Virus record (IMG/VR): IMGVR_UViG_3300035158_000183
Coordinates: 1-64,000 of that record
Length of the DNA stretch: 64,000 nt
Strand: one strand, 5' to 3'
From: a virus
Positions 14,254 to 21,957 of the stretch are shown piece by piece (the first letter of the stretch is position 1; every line of letters starts with the position of its first letter). Below the pieces are notes generated by a model. That model made no database searches. It saw only the letters and a list, made by a program, of their open reading frames with translations, and was not told the DNA's origin. Position numbers and translations under genes: made by a program.

Positions 14254-14336
14254 GAGGGTTGCGGGAGCAGTAACCGGCTTGCTTGGAAAGCAAAGGCCTC
14301 GGGAACGGGACGTGGGTGCAAATCCTACACCCTCCG
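14253..14336 (+). tRNA. tRNA-Ser (GGA)
   Basis: Acceptor GGAGGGT/ACCCTCC, anticodon loop TTGGAAA, a long variable arm (CCTCGGGAACGGG) and T arm GTGGG TGCAAAT CCTAC. The anticodon GGA reads UCC/UCU. The T loop has TGC where TTC is nearly invariant (base 55 is G), and the outer anticodon-stem pair is mismatched, so function may be impaired. No encoded CCA. Confidence 0.8.
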
Positions 14337-14371
14337 ATTAGAAAGAATATGTACTGACAAGGAGAAGAAAG

Positions 14372-15334
14372 ATGCCAGCAGAGATCGAAAGCATAATGTA
14401 CGTGGGGGAGACACCGTGGCATGGCTCCGGCGTGTATGTCGGCGATGAGGACGTAGACTCCAAAACTGCCATCATCAACGCCGGACTGGACTGGAAGGTC
14501 AACAAACAGCCCGTATACGCACCCATTGACGGCGTGAATATGGTTGAGATTCCAGCATATAAGGCTACCGTAAGACAGGATGACGGGAAAATCCTGGGCA
14601 TTGTGGGTAGCCGCTACCAGCCTATCCAGAACGTCGAGGCCTTCGAGTTCATGGACTCTCTAGTAGATGAGGGCCTGATGAAGTACCACACAGCTGGTTC
14701 CCTGCGAGAAGGCAAGAGGATATGGCTCCTTGGCAAAATTGGCGACTCTGAGGTAGTACCGAAGGACAAGGTTGACCATTACCTCCTATTGCATAACAGC
14801 CATGATGGCCGCACAGCCCTTAGGGTACTGTTCACAGCTGTCCGGGTAGTATGTGCCAACACCATCCAGATTGCCCTGCAACGGGGTAAGCATGAAGGTA
14901 TTTATGTCCGGCACACCGTAAACTTGCAGGAAAGGTTGCACCAGGCCAAGGAAATCCTTGGGCTCGCCAAGCGGCAGTTCAACAACTTCACACAGTTTGC
15001 TCAGGCTGCTCAACAGGTCCAGATAGACCACAACCTATGGAATGAAATCACCAAGCAGCTATTCCCCGATCCGCCAGCTCCAGCCAAACCAGGCAGAGCC
15101 AAGAAGGCTCGCTCTGACCTGACCCTCCTGTTCGAAGACGGGATTGGCCAAGACATCCCAGGGGTAAGCGGCACTGGCTGGGCAGCATTTAATGCTGTTA
15201 CAGAGTATGCTAACTTCCACAGGGTAGCTCGCGGCGCACAGAAGCAGGAACGCAGGTTCGAGTCATCTCTATTCGGCGCCTCCGCCAAGCTTATCAACAA
15301 AGCGCAGAACATTATCACCGAGATAGCAGCATGA
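14372..15334 (+). CDS. DUF932 / TIGR03299-type phage-plasmid protein
   Basis: A 320-residue member of the family found on phages and plasmids, recognised from TPWHGSG near the start, AGLDWKVNKQPVYAP, GIVGSRYQPIQNVEAF (about 78-93) and the middle VRVVCANTIQIAL (about 159-171). The biochemical role of the family is not established. It is led by CAAGGAGAAGAAAG. A Pro/Ala-rich linker (about 228-242) separates the C-terminal part. Its stop overlaps the next start (ATGA). Confidence 0.8.
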   Translation: MPAEIESIMYVGETPWHGSGVYVGDEDVDSKTAIINAGLDWKVNKQPVYAPIDGVNMVEIPAYKATVRQDDGKILGIVGSRYQPIQNVEAFEFMDSLVDEGLMKYHTAGSLREGKRIWLLGKIGDSEVVPKDKVDHYLLLHNSHDGRTALRVLFTAVRVVCANTIQIALQRGKHEGIYVRHTVNLQERLHQAKEILGLAKRQFNNFTQFAQAAQQVQIDHNLWNEITKQLFPDPPAPAKPGRAKKARSDLTLLFEDGIGQDIPGVSGTGWAAFNAVTEYANFHRVARGAQKQERRFESSLFGASAKLINKAQNIITEIAA

Positions 15335-15654
15335 GCAGGTACTATAGATGGAGCATCACGATATCTGGTGATATTACCAAGGATGCCCAAGCTGCGGTTG
15401 AGACAGTTCTACTTGACTACTTCGAGGACTGGACATCCTACAAGCGGAAAGATGGCACAATCAGGATGGCAGCAGAAGGAGAGTGGAACATCGGTGGCGG
15501 TATGCCTGAGGTAGCCATGGTTCGTGAACTCCGCGAGCATATATGGGAAGCCACCGAAAAATACGTCGAGGTAGGTGTTGGGTGGAAATACCTTGAAGAC
15601 TATGACGGCTGGATGGATAGCAATGAAGAGGACTACGAGGAATGGGTCAAGTAG
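15331..15654 (+). CDS. Hypothetical acidic protein (107 aa)
   Basis: ATGA overlap with the DUF932 gene and a 13-base overlap with the PARP gene that follows. The start (YYRWSITISGDI) is a beta strand, followed by helices and a long acidic, Trp/Tyr-rich end (YLEDYDGWMDSNEEDYEEW). Tight coupling with the ADP-ribosyltransferase suggests joint expression and possibly a joint role, for example as partner or inhibitor. That is inference from position only. Confidence 0.6.
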   Translation: MSRYYRWSITISGDITKDAQAAVETVLLDYFEDWTSYKRKDGTIRMAAEGEWNIGGGMPEVAMVRELREHIWEATEKYVEVGVGWKYLEDYDGWMDSNEEDYEEWVK

Positions 15655-16853
15655 CTAAGCTAATATGTGTAACATCCCGAAATAATAACAAATACTATGA
15701 CATGACCGAGATCGACGGGGAGATTCATGTCAAGTATGGCAGGGTGGGTGTCACTGAGCAGACCGCTAGGTACCCCATGAGCAAATGGGACTCCCTCCTC
15801 CGCTCTAAGATTAAGAAGGGCTACAAGGATGTCACGGAACTGCGAGTCGTGGACGAGGTGGGTGACTTCCAGCAGATATCCAACGATGTCATAGCCGCCA
15901 TCGTCGGGGAATTACAGGCCTACGCCAAGAGGTCAGTCCAGAGGAACTACACCATCAGCTCAGAGGCAGTCACCCAGAAGCAGGTGGACGAGGCCCAGAG
16001 ACTGCTAGACAAACTTGCTGGGGTAGCCTCCAAGAAGCGCATCAAGTACCAGGAGTTCGACGACATACTGCTGGAGTTGTTCCAAGTGATTCCCAGGCGT
16101 ATGGGCAACGTGGCGGACCACCTACTGAAACCCCGTTCTGGCCAGGCACGGTGGTGGGACGACGCCCCGAGGATGGTAGCCACGGAGCAGGCTACCCTGG
16201 ATGTCATGAAGGGCCAGGTTTCGGTGAATACAGCCAAGAAGGCCAAGAAGGATGACATAGACCATACCACTATCCTAGATGCCATGGGGCTGGATATCCA
16301 AACCACCAGTGATAACGATATTAAGACTATCAGAACAGAGCTGGGTGGAATGAAAGGCCAGCTCGGGAGGTCCTTCCAGGTTATCAACAAGCGTACCCAG
16401 AAGAGGTTCAATGAGTTTGTTAAGAAATCCAAGAACAAGAAGCGGAAGCTGTTCTGGCATGGCTCCAGAAATGAAAACTGGTGGTCCATCCTCAACAGTG
16501 GTCTCGTACTTCGCCCTACGAATGCCGTTATCACAGGTAAAATGTTTGGATACGGGCTTTACTTCGCCGACCGAGCTAAGAAGAGCTACGGTTATACTTC
16601 GTGCAGAGGCTCATATTGGGCACGCGGATCGTCAGACAAAGGGTTTATGTCGCTTTACGATGTCCACCTCGGTCACAGCCTAGTTAAGAAGAGACACGAG
16701 GGATGGATGTACGATCTTACCCTTAAGAAACTCCGGGATAGAGGGGGTTATGATAGCCTCACCGCTCTAGGTGGGGCCGACCTGAGAAACAACGAGTTCA
16801 TCATTTACGATGAGAGACAGTGTACTGTCAAATACCTAGTGGAGGTAAGCTAA
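15642..16853 (+). CDS. Poly(ADP-ribose) polymerase-like protein with WGR domain
   Basis: Transfers ADP-ribose from NAD+ to a target. In order: a WGR domain (about 5-75) with the signature present as KYGRVG (31-36; Tyr replaces Trp); a helical PARP regulatory-like domain (about 85-215, ending near KPRSG-QARWWDD and DHTTILDAM); and a catalytic domain (about 225-403). The His-Tyr-Glu triad of PARP1-type enzymes is intact: H273 in LFWHGSR, Y318 in the FAD-x4-SYGY block, and E385 in NNEFIIYD. H-Y-E usually means chain-forming activity, and WGR usually senses DNA breaks or 5' phosphates. No zinc finger, BRCT or macrodomain is visible. The start overlaps the upstream gene by 13 bases. Confidence 0.88.
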   Translation: MGQVAKLICVTSRNNNKYYDMTEIDGEIHVKYGRVGVTEQTARYPMSKWDSLLRSKIKKGYKDVTELRVVDEVGDFQQISNDVIAAIVGELQAYAKRSVQRNYTISSEAVTQKQVDEAQRLLDKLAGVASKKRIKYQEFDDILLELFQVIPRRMGNVADHLLKPRSGQARWWDDAPRMVATEQATLDVMKGQVSVNTAKKAKKDDIDHTTILDAMGLDIQTTSDNDIKTIRTELGGMKGQLGRSFQVINKRTQKRFNEFVKKSKNKKRKLFWHGSRNENWWSILNSGLVLRPTNAVITGKMFGYGLYFADRAKKSYGYTSCRGSYWARGSSDKGFMSLYDVHLGHSLVKKRHEGWMYDLTLKKLRDRGGYDSLTALGGADLRNNEFIIYDERQCTVKYLVEVS

Positions 16854-17086
16854 TGGGATTGAACAATGTTTATGCAGCAGGGAAAGGGAACCCGGATGGT
16901 TCTAATGGCGCCAGGAATGGCGGCATAGGATTCTTTGGCCTCCTGACTATAGTATTTATCATACTCAAGCTTCTAGGAGCCATAACATGGTCCTGGGCAT
17001 GGGTGCTAGCACCACTCTGGATGCCAGTCCTGCTCATAGTGATAATTGCTGTGATAGCTGGCATAGTCTTAAAGCTAAATTACTGA
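16853..17086 (+). CDS. Small two-pass membrane protein (77 aa)
   Basis: TAATG junction with the PARP gene. After a Gly/Asn-rich start come two membrane helices (about 25-45 and 49-73). The stretch ILKLLGAITWSWAWVLAPLW resembles small phage membrane proteins that databases label as Fragile-X-F-type, a name without functional meaning. It is not next to lysis genes by operon (those have their own promoter), so a holin role is uncertain. Confidence 0.65.
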   Translation: MGLNNVYAAGKGNPDGSNGARNGGIGFFGLLTIVFIILKLLGAITWSWAWVLAPLWMPVLLIVIIAVIAGIVLKLNY

Positions 17087-18072
17087 TGAGCGACAAGCTT
17101 AGAAAATATGCTGCAGAGAACTGCATTCTTGAGATAGTGGCAGGCTCCCACCTGTATGGCACCTCTACACCTGAGAGCGATGAAGACTATGTAGGAGTAT
17201 TCCTACCGCCACCAGAGTATGTCCTCGGACTACAATCCGTACAGGAAGTGGACTTCAGTGTCAAAGATAAGAGTGAGGATGGAAAGAACACTGCTGATGC
17301 CGTGGACAGAAAACTCTACGAGTTCCGCAAGTTCATCAATCTAGCCCTACAGAACAACCCCAACATCATTGAGATACTCTTTACTAATGAGCAGGCCATC
17401 AAGAAGATAGACCCTTATGGCCAACGACTACTGGCCCTCAGGAATTTATTCCCCAGCAGACAATGTGTGCCTAGGTTCTTAGGCTATGCTAAGAGTCAGA
17501 AGCACAAGATGATCATGCGCCGGGACCGCTTCAATGAGCTGAGGTTGGCCCACGAGGTTCTCAGCAAGTACGCCGATAAGGACGTGATGGCCGAGGTATT
17601 TACCACCTGTGACGTAGAATATTTTCCACCTGAGCAGGCCAACGGCGAGATGCTATTCTGGAAGAAAGTAGGAGGTACTCACATTCATGTAGGGGACATC
17701 TGCTTCGAGCCCGGCGTATACGTCAAGAAAGCCAGGAAGAAACTCAAGGAACGACTCGATAAAGTAACTAATAGAAGTGAGCTAATTCTTAAATATGGAT
17801 ATGATACCAAATTTGCATCACACCTCATCAGGCTACTCTATGAGGGTCTAATGCTCTTAGAATACGGTGAGTTGGAGTTCCCACTTCCAATGTCAAGTCT
17901 GATACTGGATATCAAGAATGGAGCCTGGGAAGTAGAGAAAGTTATTGAGTTTTCCGACGAACTGGAGAAGAAATACAACACAGCAGAGGAGAAAACTAAG
18001 CTCCCTAAGACTGCGAATTTCAAGAGGATTGAGGAGTTTACCATCAATACGATGCGTAATTGGCTTGGATAG
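17086..18072 (+). CDS. Predicted nucleotidyltransferase (328 aa)
   Basis: ATG 17086 overlaps the preceding TGA by one base. The N-terminus has the nucleotidyltransferase pattern GSHLYGTSTPESDEDYVGVF: the glycine-serine turn and an Asp pair (DED) that would bind metal. The rest is helical and resembles the large predicted nucleotidyltransferases of COG3541 type, found in many phages. The transferred nucleotide and the target are not known; tRNA-end or antibiotic-type substrates are both possible. A possible degenerate relative lies at 21178. Confidence 0.7.
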   Translation: MSDKLRKYAAENCILEIVAGSHLYGTSTPESDEDYVGVFLPPPEYVLGLQSVQEVDFSVKDKSEDGKNTADAVDRKLYEFRKFINLALQNNPNIIEILFTNEQAIKKIDPYGQRLLALRNLFPSRQCVPRFLGYAKSQKHKMIMRRDRFNELRLAHEVLSKYADKDVMAEVFTTCDVEYFPPEQANGEMLFWKKVGGTHIHVGDICFEPGVYVKKARKKLKERLDKVTNRSELILKYGYDTKFASHLIRLLYEGLMLLEYGELEFPLPMSSLILDIKNGAWEVEKVIEFSDELEKKYNTAEEKTKLPKTANFKRIEEFTINTMRNWLG

Positions 18073-18074
18073 TA

Positions 18075-18103
18075 TTGACAACCTCTCTCGCCTGAGCTAG
18101 CAT
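18075..18103 (+). promoter_or_regulatory. Sigma-70-like promoter for lysis genes
   Basis: TTGACA (18075-18080), 17-base spacer, TAGCAT (18098-18103). It sits in the 50-base gap before the amidase gene, followed by AGGTGAGAGCAG as ribosome binding site. Confidence 0.7.
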
Positions 18104-18122
18104 TTAAGCCAGGTGAGAGCAG

Positions 18123-18764
18123 ATGTCTACATTTATAATTGATGGGCGGTTTGTCCCGGCACCGAAGGGTATCACAGTTACAGACTATGTCTTTGATGGT
18201 GAGCCCTACTTCAAGTGTAAGACCAGAACTAAGCCGCTCCAACATCTTGTACTCCATGAGACAGCTGGTAGGACAGCCAAGGGGTGCAAGAAGACACTGC
18301 AGAGGAAAGGGTATGGCGTCCATCTGATACTAGACCGTAAGGGGGCGGTCTCCTGTCATGGCGACTTAGCTACTGAGGTTATGGTACATGCGAACCAACT
18401 CAATAAGACTAGTATCGGGATTGAAGTCGTAAATCCCTATGCTCCAAGCATTGCCAAGGGCATGAATATTCAGACTATTGCTGCACAGTGGTGGACTTGG
18501 GTCCCCAAGGGTGGCTCACGTTTATACGTGCTACCCTCGGATGCTCAACTCAAGACCCTAAGAGTCCTGATACCATGGCTGTGCGAGCAACTAAAAATAC
18601 CCTACATATTCCCCACAGCTCACCTGAACAAGAAGCAGCGGAAGATCAAGAGATGGCGGCTCAGGGCCAAACCAGACCCAGGAGTGGTTGCTCATGGTGA
18701 TTTCGCTAGCCATGCCGATGGACGCTATTTACTAGAGGACCTAATTAGTCAAGTGCGTCCATAA
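18123..18764 (+). CDS. N-acetylmuramoyl-L-alanine amidase (endolysin)
   Basis: A 213-residue Amidase_2/PGRP-fold enzyme that cuts between muramic acid and L-alanine in peptidoglycan. Visible zinc/catalytic elements: LVLHETAGRT (first His, about residue 41), GYGVHLILDR (Tyr near 60), NKTSIGIEVVNPY and, near the end, VVAHGDFASH (second His and nearby residues). There is no signal peptide, so a holin or similar would be needed for export. The enzyme occupies the whole protein without a separate binding domain. It has its own promoter and is followed by a transglycosylase, forming a two-gene lysis set. Confidence 0.85.
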   Translation: MSTFIIDGRFVPAPKGITVTDYVFDGEPYFKCKTRTKPLQHLVLHETAGRTAKGCKKTLQRKGYGVHLILDRKGAVSCHGDLATEVMVHANQLNKTSIGIEVVNPYAPSIAKGMNIQTIAAQWWTWVPKGGSRLYVLPSDAQLKTLRVLIPWLCEQLKIPYIFPTAHLNKKQRKIKRWRLRAKPDPGVVAHGDFASHADGRYLLEDLISQVRP

Positions 18765-18791
18765 TACCCCAGTACAAGGAGGAATGACGGT

Positions 18792-19541
18792 ATGAAGTGG
18801 ATACTTCCATATCTATTGTTACCTATACTACTAGCTACAGGATTCCATACATGTGCGCTACCACCAGCACCAGAGGTGGAAGAGCCTACACCAATAGTAG
18901 ATGCTGGCCCACAAGAGCCAGAGATTGAAGAGACAGCAGATGTCCCATGCCAGCCTGTAGACCGCAGGACCATGGTGGCAGAGGTAGTAGAGGTTTGGGA
19001 GATGTTCTTTGATGATGAAGGCGCTAAGTGGAACGACCCTCGTAGGGCCAGATTTGAGGACCATGCCAATGACCTAGTCGACATGGTAATCATGTACCAG
19101 AACCATCCCACTGACATTGGCGGGCAGCTGCCCTGTCATATAAATGACCATATATTAGTAGCCACATTGGTTACTAAAGAATCTTCAGTTACCTACAATG
19201 TGGTGGGCAGAAGTCACCAAGAAGTAGGGCTACTACAAGTTCATGGCAAAGCTTTGGCAGGATACAGTCGAGAGACCGTTAAGCACAACCCAAGGCTAGG
19301 CCTTATGCTAGGCACTCGCTGGCTCGCAAGTCAGATACAGGAGTGCCCCATACATAGGGTCGAAGGCGACAACACAAAATGGAGAGACAGTGACTGGTTT
19401 GGACCACTATCAGTATATGCCGGTGGCTATAAAGCCAAGAACCGCAAGACTGGGAAATGCTACACCTATAGGATTGCCAAAGAGAGGGTCAGCCTGACCA
19501 AGTTATACCGCTCCAGGATAAATGCCAACGACGTTGGCTAG
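18792..19541 (+). CDS. Exported lytic transglycosylase-like protein
   Basis: A 249-residue protein with a signal peptide (MKWILPYLLLPILLATGF) and a Pro/Glu-rich linker (about 24-50). The C-terminal half matches the SLT lysozyme-like fold: VTKESSVTYNVVG supplies the catalytic Glu, VGLLQVHG the second family motif, and SVYAGGYKAK the third. It cleaves the glycan strand of peptidoglycan non-hydrolytically. A cysteine at the signal end (TCA) might be lipidated but is not a canonical lipobox. The start follows AAGGAGGAATGACGGT. Together with the amidase it probably serves lysis; entry during infection is an alternative. Confidence 0.75.
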   Translation: MKWILPYLLLPILLATGFHTCALPPAPEVEEPTPIVDAGPQEPEIEETADVPCQPVDRRTMVAEVVEVWEMFFDDEGAKWNDPRRARFEDHANDLVDMVIMYQNHPTDIGGQLPCHINDHILVATLVTKESSVTYNVVGRSHQEVGLLQVHGKALAGYSRETVKHNPRLGLMLGTRWLASQIQECPIHRVEGDNTKWRDSDWFGPLSVYAGGYKAKNRKTGKCYTYRIAKERVSLTKLYRSRINANDVG

Positions 19542-19588
19542 ACATTAATCTACCTTACTGGTATTCTCGGCCCAGGAGGTGGTAGTTA

Positions 19589-19837
19589 GTGACCAACGCA
19601 GAGCAGTTAATCGAGGCTGTAAATTACGCTTCAGATAACTCAGTTGACTGGCAAGACATATTTGACTCCCCAGCAGATGCATCCAAGGTAGTAAGCGCAG
19701 CTCTTAAAGAGCGCCCGGACGAGAACGAAATGATATGTCTCCTGATCGCCCTGGATATTGACCATGCCTTCGAGGAGTGCACACTCAGGCAGACTTACTT
19801 GCAAACTTTAAGGCAACTGAAACGTAATTTAGCTTGA
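19589..19837 (+). CDS. Hypothetical helical protein, GTG start (82 aa)
   Basis: GTG 19589 follows CAGGAGGTGGTAGTTA, a strong site. The protein is acidic and all-helical, with aligned Asp/Glu residues (ALKERPDENEMICLL) and no known motif. Its TGA is embedded in the -35 box of the next promoter. Confidence 0.6.
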   Translation: MTNAEQLIEAVNYASDNSVDWQDIFDSPADASKVVSAALKERPDENEMICLLIALDIDHAFEECTLRQTYLQTLRQLKRNLA

Positions 19838-19862
19838 CATTATAAGCACTTAGAGGGATAAT
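19834..19862 (+). promoter_or_regulatory. Sigma-70-like promoter before MetAP gene
   Basis: TTGACA (19834-19839), 17-base spacer, GATAAT (19857-19862). This is the closest match to the sigma-70 consensus seen in the window and probably drives the gene run beginning at 19890. Confidence 0.75.
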
Positions 19863-19889
19863 AGGTAAAGGAAAAGACAAGGGAAAGCA

Positions 19890-20741
19890 ATGGCCTCAGC
19901 TACAACTCCCCAAATTCCAGTCAGGAAATCTCCTCAAGATTTAGAAGCCTATCAGGCAATAGGACCAGAGTTCAATCTCATACTAGCCGAGCTACTCCAC
20001 ATGGTCCAGATGAACGACGCAGATGACCACCTGGGCTCAGAGATTGATGAACAGTTCATGGAGCTGTGCCACATCAGATTCAGAGACGCCAAGCCCTACT
20101 TCCCATTCCGCACACAAAGGAACTACCTAGACCAGCCATTTGGCAGTGCCACATGTGTGTGTCGGAACCACCATATAGCACACGGTGACCCCGGTTGTGG
20201 TGTAGCATGCCCTGGCGACATACTAACAGTAGACTGTGGTGTATCAGTAGCCACACTCCCAGGGCGGCGCCTACATCTGGACAGCGCATTTACAGCAACG
20301 GTAGACTCTAAAACCATACCAGACTGGGTAAAGGCACCCCACAAAGCACTCCAGATGATAGTTGAGGAGCAGCCCAGGGATACCAAGCAGATAGCTGAGA
20401 TCATACAACAGGTAGCATCCGACCACGGCCTTCGGCAGGTGGTATCGCTAACCGGCCATGGGATAGGGTATGCCCTACATGAGGCACCGGTCATACACAA
20501 CGCAGTAGCAGACTTCAAACCCGTTGATTTATTTGAAGGCTTATGTTTCTGTGCTGAGCCCATCTATGTTAAGCCAGGTAAAGGCAGCAGTGGTTCATGG
20601 GTAGCTCAAACGTGCCTCGAAGACGACGGCTGGACAGTATCTACAGTATCCAGAGAGCCAGCTAGTCATTTTGAGACCACCTTTGGTGTAATTAATGGTC
20701 AGATTGTTGACCTGGTTGGAGTAACCAAATGGAAACTCTAA
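19890..20741 (+). CDS. map: Methionine aminopeptidase (M24 family)
   Basis: Removes the initiator methionine from proteins. The five metal ligands of M24 enzymes can all be placed: D115 (VDCGV), D131 (LDSAFT), H190 (LTGHGIG), E223 (FCAEPI) and E262 (HFETTF); the substrate-contacting His is H98 in IAHGDP. At 283 aa it is slightly longer than bacterial type I enzymes, with extra sequence at the N-terminus (about 1-25) and unusual cysteines (ATCVCRNHH, GCGVACPG). It is the first gene after a strong promoter, so likely expressed early. Phage copies are uncommon. Confidence 0.85.
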   Translation: MASATTPQIPVRKSPQDLEAYQAIGPEFNLILAELLHMVQMNDADDHLGSEIDEQFMELCHIRFRDAKPYFPFRTQRNYLDQPFGSATCVCRNHHIAHGDPGCGVACPGDILTVDCGVSVATLPGRRLHLDSAFTATVDSKTIPDWVKAPHKALQMIVEEQPRDTKQIAEIIQQVASDHGLRQVVSLTGHGIGYALHEAPVIHNAVADFKPVDLFEGLCFCAEPIYVKPGKGSSGSWVAQTCLEDDGWTVSTVSREPASHFETTFGVINGQIVDLVGVTKWKL

Positions 20742-20764
20742 CGTTTTCCAAGGAGAGAAGAAAG

Positions 20765-21163
20765 ATGCAAGTATCGAAAGTATTCGTACACCCCTACCAG
20801 TCAGGCAGACTGCTCGGCTTTGCCGACGTCATACTCAGTCTGGACGACAGCAAACAACCCCACATGACCTGGTCTGGCGTTAAGCTATTCCAGAGCGATA
20901 ACGGCGGGGTCCATATCGGGCTGCCATCCAAGAAAGACGAGAAGGGCAAGGTCGACGAGAACCAGAAACCCATCTACCACCCCGTCATCAAGCTGGCAAG
21001 GGATGAAGAAAACCCCGGTCCGGCTGATGCCTTCTATGAGATGCTTCGCGTAGAGTGCGAGAAGGCTTACAAAAGCATGAGCGAAGAGAAGTCCAAGCCT
21101 AAGCCAGATAGCCCACAGCCAGCTAGCAATGATGACGTAGGCGAAAAAGACCTGCCATTCTGA
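20765..21163 (+). CDS. SpoVG-like protein with SSB-type acidic tip
   Basis: A 132-residue protein. ATG 20765 follows CAAGGAGAGAAGAAAG. The core (FADVILSLDD, then VKLFQSDNGGVHIGLPSKKDE and YHPVIKLARD) matches the pattern of SpoVG proteins, site-specific nucleic-acid binders. The C-terminus is an unstructured Ser/Pro-rich linker ending in DDVGEKDLPF, like the acidic hydrophobic tip with which single-strand DNA-binding proteins recruit partners. I infer a DNA-binding accessory role in replication. Confidence 0.55.
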   Translation: MQVSKVFVHPYQSGRLLGFADVILSLDDSKQPHMTWSGVKLFQSDNGGVHIGLPSKKDEKGKVDENQKPIYHPVIKLARDEENPGPADAFYEMLRVECEKAYKSMSEEKSKPKPDSPQPASNDDVGEKDLPF

Positions 21164-21177
21164 TCTAAGGAGCGTCG

Positions 21178-21957
21178 ATGCACTCTGAGTTCTACTACGG
21201 CATACCACAAACTCAATGGGATGAGCTACTGTTCCAAGCCGAAGATCTGCTCAGAGATGAAAGGCTAGGCCAACACCTGGTAGGAGCCTACCCAGCAGGC
21301 GACAGGATTTATGGGATAGATCGTCCCCCAGGGATAATGTGTCTCTATGTGGACTCAGTAGAATCCTTACTAAATCCAACCCTGGCTACAACCAAGTCCG
21401 CCGGACCATATGAGACCAATACAGGTCCAATCTGGATGGTTAACCTATTCAGCTGGATCAAATGGATAACTACAGCTACTAGCTGTACGGCCTGGACTGC
21501 CAACCTCCTACACCTCATACCCTCAGGTGACTTATTACATGAGGATGAAAGCATCTCCGATATCATAAGCCTGGCAAATCAGTATATAGTCAAGGTTGGT
21601 CCGGCTCCATATGAACGGTTAGAACCTGGCCCTATACCACTTAGTCACTACCTCCCTATGCGCACTATACTGATAGCAATGAAGACTGGTAAGTTTTACC
21701 CATGTATTAATCCGGAATGGGGTACAGTATTCAGGCTAAACGAACTCAATCCCCCAACCTACATCTCTGCTATGGATCAGGCCATCAGACTGTATATAAT
21801 TGGCCAATCTGACGAGGAGCCTACCGACATTCTACAGTCAGCCAGCCACTGGATTAACCAACAGCTGAAAGAGCTAGAATCAGGGTGGGCCTCTGCCAGA
21901 GAGCTTAAGGTCCAACTAGGTGAGGCTACTGCCAGCTTGTATAGGAACCTGATATGA
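21178..21957 (+). CDS. Hypothetical protein, nucleotidyltransferase-like start (259 aa)
   Basis: The segment AGDRIYGIDRPPGIMCLYVDS (first 20 residues shown in part; about 39-59) keeps the G-x-YG turn of nucleotidyltransferases such as the gene at 17086 but lacks the expected Asp pair, so it may be inactive. Several Trp-rich stretches and a helical C-terminus follow. It ends with an ATGA overlap with the adenylyltransferase gene. The function is unknown. Confidence 0.55.
   Translation: MHSEFYYGIPQTQWDELLFQAEDLLRDERLGQHLVGAYPAGDRIYGIDRPPGIMCLYVDSVESLLNPTLATTKSAGPYETNTGPIWMVNLFSWIKWITTATSCTAWTANLLHLIPSGDLLHEDESISDIISLANQYIVKVGPAPYERLEPGPIPLSHYLPMRTILIAMKTGKFYPCINPEWGTVFRLNELNPPTYISAMDQAIRLYIIGQSDEEPTDILQSASHWINQQLKELESGWASARELKVQLGEATASLYRNLI

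Noticed and set aside
15947-16534. Minus-strand 195-codon ORF opposite the PARP gene
   Set aside because: Its composition (Ser/Leu-rich shadow) and the strong PARP motifs on the plus strand make it non-coding.
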